From Sclerotiophoma versabilis (lineage: Eukaryota > Ascomycota > Dothideomycetes > Pleosporales > Didymellaceae), in the NCBI GenBank assembly GCA_012274445.1, contig JAAROD010000007.1, forward strand, positions 496,001 through 560,000: a DNA stretch of 64,000 nucleotides, given 5' to 3'. Under the pieces are notes generated by a model that ran no database searches, was not told the DNA's origin, and worked only from the letters and a program-made list of their open reading frames with translations. A program made the position numbers and the translations under genes. Below, in pieces: positions 1 through 11,131 of this stretch (its first letter is position 1; every line of letters starts with the position of its first letter).

Positions 1-481
1 ACTGCTACACGACATCTGTTTGTAGACAAATCGTAATACCTCCAACTCATCTAAGCTCGCCCCACATTTCAACATAGTAAATTTTCTGATACTCAAAATG
101 ACCAGATACATCATCATCGTTCTTCAGGACGCTTCGTAGAACCATTGCCATGAAACACAAGTACACTTAGCAGACAGGTGAGTGGAAGACTGCAAAAGTC
201 ACATGGAGAGAGAGGGGGTACTTGAGATCCAACCCGTTGCTATCTCGACTTTACCCAGTGTACATAATCGTAACGTTACCAAGGTGTCGTCTCGAACTCA
301 ACAGCATTGCATCGCTTTGAGCGCCATCCAGGTATGAGGTACCGGTTCCTCATCCTTTTTCCCATAGTCATTTCACACCATATGTCGAAGTCCTCCATAT
401 GGTCCAGCTTGTAGTCTTGGCGAGCGAGGCTCAGACGAACCCAGGAGTTTGTCAGCCGATATGGTGGAGGATTGTAGTCAT
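1..481. other. left-edge non-coding stretch
   Basis: I see no gene here. It lies downstream of the stop codon of the minus-strand zinc-knuckle gene and probably holds its 3' untranslated region. The one minus-strand open frame (about 70 codons, 276-488) runs past that stop, resembles nothing I know, and is best read as UTR. Confidence 0.5.
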
Positions 482-1538
482 CTACCACTGGGCCTCAGCG
501 TTGGCTTGGTCAGCCCAGTCGCCAGACAGCTCTTCAGCACCTGCGACAATATCGTCGCCGGCCCAGCCTCCAATAGTAGCAGAAGAGTCACCACCAGCAT
601 TAGCCCAGCCGCCAGCAGCAGCGCCCGAGTCGGCACCAATGTCCCAACCACCTCCGGAACCACCACCGTAAGTATCGGTGCCACCAGCAGGCTCAGTGCA
701 TCGCTTCTCGCCGTGGCCATACTTGGAGCAATTCTTACACTTGACACGGCTCCAGTCCTTGGGCTGAGGGCACTCCCTGCTATGATGGCCTTCAGCATCG
801 CAGTTGCGGCAGCGCTCAATGCGCGGTTCGGTGCAGTCCGAGGCGTTGTGACCTGGCAGAAGACAGTTGAAGCAAGTACGACCTCCACCACCACCGCCAG
901 CACGAGGCTTGAGAGGTTCGGTGCAGTCCACCTTACGGTGACTGGAGATAATCAGTGATGCCCAGCAGTGTACGCTAAAGAACATACCCCTCGTTGCCAC
1001 AATTGAAGCAGGCCTGACCGCCACCAGAGCCACCTTTAGGGCAGTCACGCTTGTTGTGCCCGACTTCACCACAGCCGAAGCATGCACGGTCTCCAGAAGC
1101 ACCACCCTTGGAACAGTCGCGCTTGGTATGACCTACCTCGCCGCAGCCAAAGCAAGCACGATCACCTCCGCCGCTGCTAGTTTTGTTACTGTAGCTAGAG
1201 GAACCAAAGTCGTTGTTGGATTTGCCAGAAGTGCCCCAGCCGTCGTTACCAGAGTCGGTGGAGGCAACGTTGAAGCCAGCGTCCGGGGTGAAGCCAGAAG
1301 CCTCAGCACCCCAGTTATCGGTGTTCATGTCGTTACTGGTCTTTGTGTTCTCCTTGTCCTTCTCGGTTTTCTCGAGCGCGCGGTGAGCCTTCGAGTTCTT
1401 ATGCATCGGCCAGTCACGTGTGTTGATCGTGCGGTTGCAGAGCTCACAAAGAGTCCTCAGCGGCACTTGCTCCTTCATGCCCTTGTATGGGTTGGACGCC
1501 ATACCCGGGTGCAGGTTGAGCACTTGGTAGCGGCCCAT
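482..1538 (-). CDS. CCHC zinc-knuckle protein with N-terminal C2H2 finger and GW repeats
   Basis: Two exons, 1538-988 and 941-482, with a 46-nt GT-AG intron (942-987), encode 336 aa. Splicing restores a knuckle (CFNCGNEGHRKVDC) split by the intron, which fixes the junction. Residues 31-52 form a C-x2-C-x11-H-x5-H finger of U1/C2H2 type. From about 129 there are six CX2CX4HX4C knuckles, three with CFGC/CFNC cores before and at the junction and three after it. These resemble the nucleic-acid-binding CNBP/Gis2/Byr3 family, so RNA or single-stranded DNA binding is likely. Unlike Gis2, the protein has an acidic, Gly/Ala-rich tail with regularly spaced Trp (GGWDIG, GGWANAG, GGWAGDD, GDWAD, ending in W), plus NWG and GWG in the linker after the first finger. 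The start at 1538 is the first ATG in frame and sits in a good context (GCAGCCATGG). The exact biological role is unknown. Confidence 0.88.
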
Positions 1539-2371
1539 GGCTGCTGATAGTGGTGTTACTGAAAAGAGCTGTTGAGCTGGGAGGTAGTCAGCAAAGCTCT
1601 GGATTGAAAGGTTTTTGTTGGCAGTGAGATGAGTGAAGTACGACACATCTTGCTATCAGACATGTTGGTTACCTCAGGATGGCCTGTAACTGAGCTCCAG
1701 CTGAGAAAGACCAATGACAAGACTGATTGTGGGCTGAAACTTGTCATGAAGCAACAAATCGACACGAAAGGCGTGAGGAACAGTGAAGCTCGAGAAGCAC
1801 TTACAAGTTGGAGAGAAAGAATAATGCTGCGTAACAACAACAGCACAACCGCTACCCACTCTGCGACGTGGGCGGCCTCAATTGGTGTTATAAGTCGGAG
1901 TGGGAGAAGGGAAAGGCAGAGGTTAATGTGGGAGCTCGATGGGAGAGAGAAATGGAAGGCAGCAGCAACAAAACAAGCTCCGTGCGCAGCTCCAACGTTT
2001 GGAGGGCCAATAACACGTCATTCGACTAGGACGCGGACAAGCAAACGGCAGCCGACAGGGCAAATGATGATGAATATGAAGATGAGAATGATAATCGATA
2101 CTGATTGGCCTACTCCGGAGCGGCAGCAAGAAGACTGTAAGACTCGTGGCTGCCTGCATAACCGTGTAACTTTCTGACATGAAGACCATGGAGGTAGTCC
2201 CCAGAGCGTGAGAGGCGCAAACGCTCAACGTGCTGTCCGCGGAGAATGTATGTCTACACTTCCAATGCCTCAGGCCAGCTTAGCAGGTAAGTAGAGAACA
2301 GGTGATGACAGTGCTTGAGAAGAGCATTTATCTTGATTGGTAATCATGCTGCTGTTGCGTGCAACTATCGA
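1539..2371. other. intergenic, promoter of the zinc-knuckle gene
   Basis: This holds the 5' flank of the minus-strand zinc-knuckle gene and the 3' flank of the MFS gene. The sequence around 1560-1585, read on the minus strand, has a CTGAC...CCCAG acceptor-like string, so a 5'UTR intron is possible. Open frames here (for example 1629-2177 plus) resemble no known family. Confidence 0.4.
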
Positions 2372-4253
2372 TCAGGTTCCTGCAATAACCCCCTCTTCAC
2401 CAGCAATGGTTTCTTCGGGATCCAGTTCAGTCTTTGGTAATGGAGCACTCCAGCCTGTGCAAGCTTGGACCAGCGTCACGACGATGGCGAGTCCTGTGGC
2501 CGCGTAGAACAGAGCCTTAATAGCATTTTGATATGCGCCAACAGCAACCGTATTCTCAATGCCTTCGAGCTTAGCCACAAGAGCAGGACTGCCCAATAAC
2601 TTCCTCACCAGGTCATCACGATGTTCCAAGCCTGCATCCGCGAACCCATCCACGAGCGAACGATACAGAACACGCCCAAAAAGACCGCCTCCGATCGCCG
2701 ACCCGAAGCTACCGGCAAAGCCACGAAACGTTGCGAGCAAGGAGATAATAATGGGGTGGACCTCGGGCTGCGTCAAGTGCAAGAGGTGGACCAGGGTGTA
2801 GTTCAGCGCAGCGCCTGTGATGAGGCCGTTGAGGAACACCAGGAGCATGTACAATGCCATAGAGCTTGTCGGCGTGGAGATGAGAGCGAGGGCAACCATG
2901 GTGATGGGCCACAGCGCCATGGCGATGACACTGTGCGCGTAGAAGCTTCCTTCGCGTTTGATGTGGAACACTCCAGCAAGGATACCACCAGTCGCAAACC
3001 CAGCGTTAGTAGGAATGAGGATAGATCCAGCAGCTGCCGGAGCCCAACCGCGGACGGCAAGAGCAAACACTGGCGTGTAAAAGAGAACCCCCCATCTTGC
3101 CATCATGGAGCCTACGGTAGCTAGGCAGGTGAGTAGCGTCCCACGAGACCTCATTACTGTGACAGGGATGACGGGGTCCTTCGCAATAAATATTTCGTTA
3201 AGTACGAACAACGGCAGTGTGAATGCAGACAGTATGAGCGGCTCCGGAAGAATTTTAGGACCTGATAACCCAAAGAGGAACAGAACGATTGTGGCAATCA
3301 GAAGCAGTGCGCCGGTATAATCGATTCGCGCAAGTTTTTGCTTGACCGAGTACTGAACGTAGGCATTGCCCTTCGAAGTGTAGTTTGCTGGGATTGCGAG
3401 GAGAAGTCCTAACCCAGCGAGAAGGCACAGAGGGGACTGAACGCCAAATAATGGTTTCTGGAGACATAAGCTTTGAATGAGGAAAGGTCAAGAGGTTCCT
3501 TACCCATCCAACCTTTGACTCCAGCGCACCGGCAATGACAGCCCCAAGTGATACACCTGCAGTCATGCAAGTGTTGACGAGCCCAATGAATAGTCCCCGG
3601 CGCTCTGGACTGGTCATTTGGATGGTAATGATGCTAGCAACAATGAAGATTCCACTGGCACCTGCTCCCGAGATAACACGACCTACGACGAACATCTCAA
3701 ACGTTTTCGATGTAGCGACGACGAGCGTTCCTGCAGCAATGATGACGGTTGAGATGAACATGCAGAGTCTGGGGCTGAAGACTTGAGACAAACGTCCCAT
3801 TAGAGGAGCAAGCGATGACATCGCGATCAGGTAGGACGAAGTGAGCCATGTTACTTTATCGAAAGCATCCAGGTCTGCAGCGATTGCAGATTGGGTTGTG
3901 GTAAGGATGGAGATATTTGTGGCTAGGCTCTGGTCAGTTCCATATGCACTGTAGTTTCGAGATAATGATCCAACGACAGCGAGTTGCATACAAGCGTTCA
4001 GCTACACAACTAGATATTCGGCCGGATGTGTGTTTGAGAATGAAGTACCTTGTAAGAATATGAGTAGCCCGATAGAGGTTATTATAAAGCCTCCCCGAGT
4101 TTTTGAGATGGGTGCCTCCTGATCGTGTCGAAGGCCCTCTAGTGCACTTGAGATGGAACCGCGAAGCACAGCTCCAGGTTCTTCCGTAATCCGACGCAAG
4201 AGAGGCGTCCGCTCTCGAACGCTGCGATAATATTGGTCCCGCTGCAGAGGCAT
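2372..4253 (-). CDS. MFS permease, vacuolar basic amino acid / DHA2-like
   Basis: Three exons, 4253-4049, 3922-3504 and 3457-2372, encode 569 aa; the introns are 126 and 46 nt. The first acceptor was placed at CTAG before 3922 because this removes an in-frame TAG at about 4007 and joins GLLIFLQ to ATNISILTTTQSAIAADL, the usual first membrane segment and following loop of this family. An acidic, Ser/Arg-rich N-terminus with a dileucine-like RERTPLL precedes 12-14 hydrophobic segments. The MFS signature loop (LMGRLSQVFSPR) and the RGLFIG region are visible. It resembles fungal Vba/Fnx1-type transporters that import basic amino acids into the vacuole, and the dileucine motif fits vacuolar sorting; a drug/H+ antiporter role cannot be excluded. 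It is divergent from HRD3 across 499 bp. The upstream in-frame start at 4295 is GTG, so ATG 4253 is used. Confidence 0.85.
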
Positions 4254-4752
4254 TGTGCAGAAGCCAAATGGAGAGATAAGGATGTCAATTGGCACTTTGA
4301 GACGCGTCGTTGGAAGATACGTCGCGTGCGCAATAAGTTCGCTGTGATGACGAAGGTTACTTGCCGCTGCGATGACAAATGCGGCAGGATGTCACCGAGG
4401 TTTGACAGCTGTGAACACTTCCAGGCGCTCCACTATTTCATGCCATTGTAAGACCCTTTGGTAATGGCTTTCCAGTCAGTTGATAGAGTTCAGTGCACGA
4501 CTGACGGAAAGTGGTCTTGTGGCTATGTGCTGGAGGGTTGAACATCTGTTGCAGTGACGTAGCTGGTGATTGGCCGTTGATTCCATGTTAGCGGCATCCG
4601 CGGCGGTCGACCTTGTCAATGGAAAGCTGGCCTCAAGCAAACAATCCCACCACGACACCCGGGGCGAGCTCTCTCTGCCTGTATTTGCACTTGTGGGATG
4701 TCGCAATGATCATTTTCACCACAACACAAATTCACTCCCTTCTATCTGCAAG
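4254..4752. promoter_or_regulatory. shared divergent promoter, MFS permease / HRD3
   Basis: A 499-bp region between two oppositely oriented start codons must contain both promoters. I see no convincing TATA box or palindromic operator, and no open frame here looks like a gene. Confidence 0.4.
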
Positions 4753-7423
4753 ATGAGGCCGCGATGGCAGCGGCTTGTGCCGCTCTTCTTTGGTAAGCTC
4801 GCGCCCTGAGCACTATGATAGCATCCTGACTGACGACTAGTTCCGTAGTCATACTATCAACATTCCTTTCCTCCACAGCAGCGCAGTACGGCGGCAGTGA
4901 CCATGCGCACGCGCAACAGAAACCACTAGGCAGCAATTCCGCGCCTTCAGGGACGGCACAGGCGAACGAACAGTCAGCATGGAAGTCAAGATGGGGCACC
5001 ACAGAAGAGGGGGATAGTCAGACCAAGGGTCATTTTGCGTTTGAAAAGGCGACCTCGTTGCTCCACCAGGTCAAACCAGTGGCTGCACCTTGGTACAACT
5101 TCGACAAGAATGGCGGCATTGTAGGAGCAGGCGCTTATTACGCAAAAGAGCTATTCTTCTTGCTCTTTATGAATGGGCCCGCCGAATCCCAGCCATTCAC
5201 GACCGATCCGCAGCCGAAGAAGCTCAGTCAGCCACTGTCGCAGGCCGTCAAGCTGCTGGAGGACGCAGCCGCGCAGAAGGACGCAGATGCAATCTTTACG
5301 CTCGCCGAGATGAACTTTTATGGAAACTACTCGCACCCACGTAACTACTCTGAAGCTTTCCGACGATACCACGAACTCGCGACGCTGGATGGAAATGCCT
5401 CGGCACAACACATGGTGGGGTTTATGTATGCCACTGGCGTTGGAGGTGCGGTAAAGCAGGACCAGGCAAGGGCGATGCTATACCACACTCTGGCAGCAGA
5501 GGGCGGTGATGTTCGATCAGAAATGACCATTGCGTACCGCCACTCTTCTGGAATTTCGACACCGCGGAACTGTGACGAAGGCGTGCACTTCTACCGAGAA
5601 GTTGCTAAGAAGGCTATCGCATACATGCGCTCTGGACCGCCAGGGGGACATTCAATGCCACGTGAGTCCTTCAGGATCGCCGACGAAGAGGGCGGTGTGT
5701 ATGGTGAGGGCGCAAGTGTAAGCAGCTCAGGACCAAACGCCAAAACAGGCAGTGTGCACTCCGACGCATACTCTTCCCTGGACGATGTGGTCGAGTACAT
5801 GGATCTCCAAGCCAGGAAAGGCGATGCAAGGGCAAGCTTCAATCTGGCCAAGCTAAACTACGACGGAGCGAGAACCTCGAAACGGGACCTGGCCGCCGCA
5901 AAGAAGCGTTTTTTGGAGCTTGCTCGTATGTACTGGGATAAGAACGGCAAGACAAAGCAGGGCGTATCTCCGCTTACACAGAAGTTGGCGGCGAAAGCAG
6001 CTGGGTACTTGGGTCGCATGTTCCTCCGTGGCGAAGGCATGCCTCAGAGCTTCGATATTGCCAGAACATGGTTCAGGCGTGGTATCGAGCATGGCGATGC
6101 CCTGTCACAATACTCAATGGGCCTCATGTATCTGAAAGGACTCGGCGTACCTGAGAATCCTGTCAAGGCCGCTGAGCTATTTGGCGCTGCAGCAGATGAC
6201 GATTTGGCTGTAGCTCAGGTCCGGCTAGGTGCGCTATTCCTTGACCAGGGCGATGTCCCTACAGCGATGAAGTACTTCGACTTGGCAGCACGACATGGAC
6301 ATCTCGAGGCCTACTACTATCTGGCCGAACTCGCACACCACGGTGTTGGCCGCGACAAATCCTGCCATGTTGCTTCGGCTTACTACAAGATCGTGGCAGA
6401 GAAGGCCGAACTCATATCGACATCCTTCCCAGAGGCGAACGAGGCCTACGCCAACGGAGATCTCGAGACAGCGCTTGTCCGCTACATGATGGCTGCCGAG
6501 CAAGGTTTCGAGGTTGGGCAGGCCAATGTAGCATACTTGCTCGACCAGGTTAAGCCCAAGTTTACGTTTAGCTCTCTCGTTCCTTTCATGCAGAAGAAAG
6601 CTAGTCTGGCCAGCGATGCAGTACTAGCCTTGATCTACTGGACACGTTCTGCTGAGCAGAAGAATGTTGACTCGATGGTCAAGATGGGAGATTACTACCT
6701 ACAAGGTCTTGGAACAACCCCCGACCATGAGAAGGCAGCTGCTTGCTACCAAGCCGCGGCTGAAACTCTGCGAAGCGCACAGTCGATGTGGAACTTAGGC
6801 TGGATGCATGAGAACGGTATCGGCGTCGACCAAGACTTCCATCTTGCAAAGAGACACTACGACATGGCGCTTGAAACCAACCCTCGCGAAGCACATTTGC
6901 CAGTCCTGCTAGCTTTGTACAAGCTCAGGTTCCGCAGTTGGTGGAACACCATCACCAACGGAAAGATCAAGTCCATTCAAGATGAACCAAGTAAGTCTCA
7001 ACACTCACCCTACCTTATCACTAATGTATTAACAACTCCACAGCCGTCAAGAAAGACTTCTCCCTCTCCGAGTGGCTCAGCGCCTTCCTCGAAGCCGAAC
7101 TCGCTGGCTGGGATGACTACGAGCCCGATGATTACGAAGACCACATCGACGGTGGTGACGGCTACTACGGTGACGAAATCGATTCTGATATCCTCGAGTC
7201 CCTTGTCATCCTCGCGCTCAGCGGTGCTCTGGCTTTCTTGTTGTACTACCGCGCGCAAAGGCAGAGAAGGCAGCAAGAAGAGAGGCAGAGACAGCAGTTG
7301 CAGCATCTGGAGGCGAATGGCTTGGCACCTGTGGCTCTGCCGGCAGCTGCTGCGCCGGCTCAACAGAATCCGGGCTTTCAGCCGAATGATATGTTTTGGG
7401 CTGGTGGTGGCGCTGGACTCTGA
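4753..7423 (+). CDS. HRD3: Hrd3/SEL1L, ER-associated degradation substrate receptor
   Basis: Three exons, 4753-4792, 4849-6990 and 7044-7423, encode 853 aa. The tiny first exon and the start of the second together give a signal peptide (MRPRWQRLVPLFFV followed by ILSTFLSSTAA), which identifies the true start. Many Sel1-type repeats follow (LAEMNFYG, MVGFMYATG, YLGRMFLRGEG, YSMGLMYLKGLG, MGDYYLQGLG, LGWMHENGIG), then an acidic linker and one C-terminal membrane helix at about 777-796 followed by a Gln/Arg-rich cytosolic tail. This is the layout of Hrd3/SEL1L, which sits in the ER membrane with the Hrd1 E3 ligase and presents misfolded lumenal glycoproteins for retrotranslocation. Length and topology match the family (yeast Hrd3 is about 830 aa). 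The 3' flank carries a pentanucleotide microsatellite. Confidence 0.93.
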
Positions 7424-7449
7424 GTGATTATTGAGGTTGAGGGTTGTTG

Positions 7450-7474
7450 CATGGCATGGCATGGCATGGCATGG
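7450..7474. repeat. (CATGG)5 microsatellite
   Basis: Five perfect CATGG units lie 26 bp after the HRD3 stop codon, in its presumed 3'UTR. Pentanucleotide arrays of this kind are usually length-variable between isolates. Confidence 0.9.
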
Positions 7475-7713
7475 CGTTATTCAGGGCATATAGGCGTTCC
7501 CTGACCCTGAGCTGAAGTGCCGTTTTTGCGCCCGGTCATCCATATATAAATTTATAAGTGTATACACGACGTTTAACGCATGGCTTACAAGTATTGTTCC
7601 TCCTGAAATGCTCTCTATTCTTCCTGCTCTATGCTGTGCGAATGCAGAGCTCGTAGAACCATAAATGCCAAAAACGCTCACTATGCTATAAAACGCCAAA
7701 TTTCTCAGAATCC

Positions 7714-9302
7714 TCATTTCGCCTCAACAGCAGCCTGCCCAAAGGCCTCGCCCTGCAGCACCGCCTCCCCCGGCCCAGTGCCGACCTTGGCTTCAGCATC
7801 GTTGGCGTCCCCCGTCGCCTCGTCCCCGATATTGATCCACCCACGCACCCGGTCCTTCCTGGTGCTCAAGATGCTATCATCATTAGAAACGACCTTGTCG
7901 GCGTCAACGCCCTCAAACTCAAGGTCTGCCACGCTGGTGTGCGCCACTTCGATGCGATTGTTCCTCAAGAGTTGTAGAATGGCGCGCGTGTTGAGGCGTA
8001 GAACGCGTTCGGGCTCCTTTGCGCCAAACACCTTGGCCGTGGCCCAGGGGAAGAGCACGCCAAAGTCGCTCTGCGATAGGTGCGCGCTGGCGATTGGGTA
8101 GAAAATGTGTGGTCCTGGTTGTGACGTGGGCGCGGATGAGGGGCGCGCGACTACGCGCTTGGTCTCTTGCATGTTGGAACTCCACTTGAAGAAGCCTTCG
8201 CTTAGGATCGCGAGGAGGCTCGAGCCGCCGCTGGGCGCGTCGTAAGAGGGCATAGGCTTGCTTCGTAGCCAGGCTGTGGCGGGCGATTGAATGGGCAGAG
8301 TCCAGAGGTCTAAGAGAATGATAGGGTTGTGGGGGGTTATTTGCTTCTTCAGGCTCGAGTCGGCGCGAGGCGTGAAGAGGGGCTTGAAGGATGCTGGTGC
8401 AGTAGTGGCACTGTGGTACACAGATTTGACGAGCTGGACGGTTGTTGCCGCGCCAAACGAGTGGCCTGCGAAGCTGATGGAACCGGGCTCGTGAACAGCG
8501 AGGAGGTGCGAGAACATGGTAAGCATGTCTTTTCCGCCGCTTCTTGTGGCATCTTCGGCGACGTTTTTGAGGCGCTGGCGTGTATCGATCTTCAAGAGAG
8601 CGTCGTGAACAAGACCCATTTCCCAGAGACGAATGCGGAGTTGTTCGTCACGAGCATTGTAGACGTCGGTCGAGGGCTTGTGGTCGATGCGTTTGTAGTC
8701 TATGTGCTTGGGTTTTTGTTTCGAGTCTGGTGTATGAATGAAACTTATGGGTGAGCTGCCGTCACGGTGGTCTGGGGCTACTACAACAATTCCGTGGCTG
8801 GCCAGTGAACCGCAGATGTGTGAGTATGCGTTTCGTGAGCCGCCCAGGCCATGAGAGAACAGCATGACCGGCCATCGCTTCGATTTTGTGTTGGGTTCGA
8901 GGATGTCGGCGTTCGAATGCACGGGTATCGAAGTGAACTGAAGCAGCTGAGGAAACAGTCTAGTTAGTCGTCAGCATTCGAGATCTCTCCTCTCGTGAGG
9001 CTCCAGATATATACTCACGAGAATATGCCGGCAAACGCGCTATTTGCTCCCAAGAATCGGGCATATGCAGCAATGTACTCTCTCTGTGGGCTCGGTATCC
9101 ACCTCACAGGCTTTTGCTCGCTGTCTTGTCTACACGGGTAGAATACTCTAAATGCTACTGTGGGTATGTCCGCGGGCGGTGCATCAACACTAGGATTCTC
9201 CAGGTCACTTGTTGGAATCTCCACATCTACGGACCCGACTTTGTGCGGTCCGGTGTAAGCTGGGAAGGCGGGCGTAGGGTTGATATTCTTGAGCCACGTC
9301 AT
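7714..9302 (-). CDS. PAF acetylhydrolase-like lipase (alpha/beta hydrolase)
   Basis: Two exons, 9302-9019 and 8959-7714, encode 509 aa; the 59-nt intron has a CTAAC branch site just before TAG. This acceptor joins AGIFS to LFPQLLQFTSIPVH in frame; the nearer CAG would shift the frame. The protein matches platelet-activating-factor acetylhydrolase (plasma/type II family): the oxyanion region FSHGLGGSR, a nucleophile elbow GHSFG with Ser262, a candidate Asp312 in ILLD and His388 in SAHLSQSDF complete a Ser-Asp-His triad. Family members hydrolyse short or oxidised acyl chains at the sn-2 position of phospholipids. No signal peptide is visible, so an intracellular enzyme is likely. The C-terminal 100 residues are acidic, Ala/Gly-rich and probably disordered. 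It is convergent with HRD3. Confidence 0.9.
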
Positions 9303-10074
9303 GTTGGCGAGCGCCGCCGGATTTACGCCCTTGAGTGGCAGAGAGGAGGGTATGGCGGAGCGGAGCGATTGAAAGACTCGTGTGAGCGACAGGTTGGTAG
9401 TGTTTTGTGGAAACTGTGTCTAATGGGTATATGGTCGGTGAACAGCAGCACAGAATGAACGTGAAGACGAGTGGATGAAGAAGACGGAGGAAGGCGAGAG
9501 AAGCAGAGAGGCGCAAGGATCTAGACAAAAGAAAGACATGGACATGACGCAAATCCCAAACCCATCGCCCTATCGTGGGCACTAGGGCCAGGAACCAGTC
9601 CGAGGCACGCGACACCCGCGAAAAGTTGGCCGGTGACATCGACGCCGGCGGTGGCGTCAGATCTGGCTCGCCGAGGCAGCCGCAGTTTCAACGGCATGTC
9701 GGGCCTTGTGGAGTTACGGTGGCGTTCATGTTCAATCGTGGGGTAATGATGATTCTCCTACAGTGCATCGTGGAAGTCATCTAGGGTTATATTGTGTCGC
9801 GTGCTTCAGGGGCGCGTTCCGTGGTTGTAGTCTGTCTGCCTATGACGTGGGCAAAACTTTATCGATAGGGCGGCACTAGGCTCAGTCGGACAAGGCCGCC
9901 GACGCCTGACATGTGACAGTGTTTTCGAAACAGAGGAGCAGATGCACGATGTCGGGGTGTTTGGCTGAGAAAGTATACATTAGGTTCAGAGAGAAAACTC
10001 GCTCGCTCATATATGCACAAGGAACAGCATTATCACATGAATCATGGCAAGCGCCAGCCGCTGACTGCTCACGG
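9303..10074. other. intergenic, promoter of the PAF-AH-like gene
   Basis: This is the 5' flank of the lipase gene and 3' flank of the Rab gene, both on the minus strand. A minus-strand open frame at 9205-9639 overlaps the lipase start in another frame and has no recognisable domain. I see nothing else. Confidence 0.4.
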
Positions 10075-11131
10075 TCAACAGCACCCGCCGCCTCTTCTTG
10101 TCCCACCGCTTAACCTGAACACCTCTTCCCACTCCGTTCTGGGCTTCTTCTTGCCTCCTCTCCACCTGACTGACCCGCTAGGATGGCCGCTCACGATGCT
10201 GCTGGCGCCGTCGTCCCAGCCAAGATCGCCGTACTGTATGCCGCTCTGCGGATCATCAGGGTCGATCTCGCCCAGCTCGATCTTGGTCAATATCATGCGT
10301 GCCAGCCTGTTGAACAGCTCTTCCACGTTCTCTCCGTTCAGCGCCGAGACCTCGACGGCGACGGGTATCCCGTTGGCGCTCGCCCATCGTTCAGCGGCTT
10401 CCTGGGAAACCTCTCGCCCTTCCGGCGCGACTGTGTAGTGATTGTTCAGGTTCAAGTTGAGCGACGACTGGCTCGAGGGCGTGGGCGGTGGTAGGCCGTA
10501 GTCGGAGCTCGGGGTGCTGGCGTAGCTGTAGCCTGCGCCCGGCGGCGGTGCAGCCCCGTCGACCACGTCGCTCTTGTTGCCTGCCAGTATGATGGTGATG
10601 TCTGGTCCAGCCAGGGCGCGCGCGTCGTTCAGGAAGGTCTGCAGCTGCTCAAAGCTGCGCCAGCTGCTGACGTCGTAGACGAGGATGGCGCCGGCAGCGC
10701 CGCGGTAGTAGGAGCGGCTGACGGATCGAAAGCGCTCCGTGCCCGCCGTGTCCCACAGCTGGAGCTTGACGCGCTTGCGGTTCGAGAGGGACGACGACTT
10801 GCGGTCGGCGATGTGCACGATCTTGGACGAGAATTCGACGCCGATGGTCTGCGAGGAGAGGACGCGCCATTCGTCGCGCACGAAGCGGTGGAGGAGGCAT
10901 GATCTGGGTGCTGACGGTGAGTGCGAGTCGTGCAGGCCTTGTTCGGAGTTACGGACTTGCCTGCGCCGCTGGGCCCAAGCAGCACTGTCTTCGCGAGGTA
11001 GTCATACATGCTCCCCAGCTCCTGTGCATCGTCAGCAGCCGCCCCCGTGTGCCGCCCGCGCCCGTACCTACTTGCGTCGTTGTGCCACCACTCCGCGTCG
11101 AAGTCACCGACGTGGTTCGCTTCCTCCCCAT
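10075..11131 (-). CDS. ypt4: Rab4/Ypt4-type small GTPase
   Basis: Three exons, 11131-11072, 11021-10957 and 10903-10075, encode 317 aa. The P-loop GPSGAGKS (36-43) is split by the second intron; WDTAGTERF (switch II), GNKSD (G4) and EVSAL (G5) follow. The effector segment SSQTIGVEFSSKI and the C-terminal LTKIELGEIDPDDPQSGIQYG block match fission yeast Ypt4 and fungal Rab4, which act in endosomal recycling. The protein ends GGGCC, a double-geranylgeranylation site. A Pro/Ser/Asn-rich insertion of about 50 residues follows the NKSD motif, as in other filamentous fungi. The second intron uses an unusual AA|GTCCGT donor, the only one that yields GKSC in frame. If the 20-residue first exon is not used, translation could begin at ATG 11009 (MYDYL). 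Confidence 0.88.
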
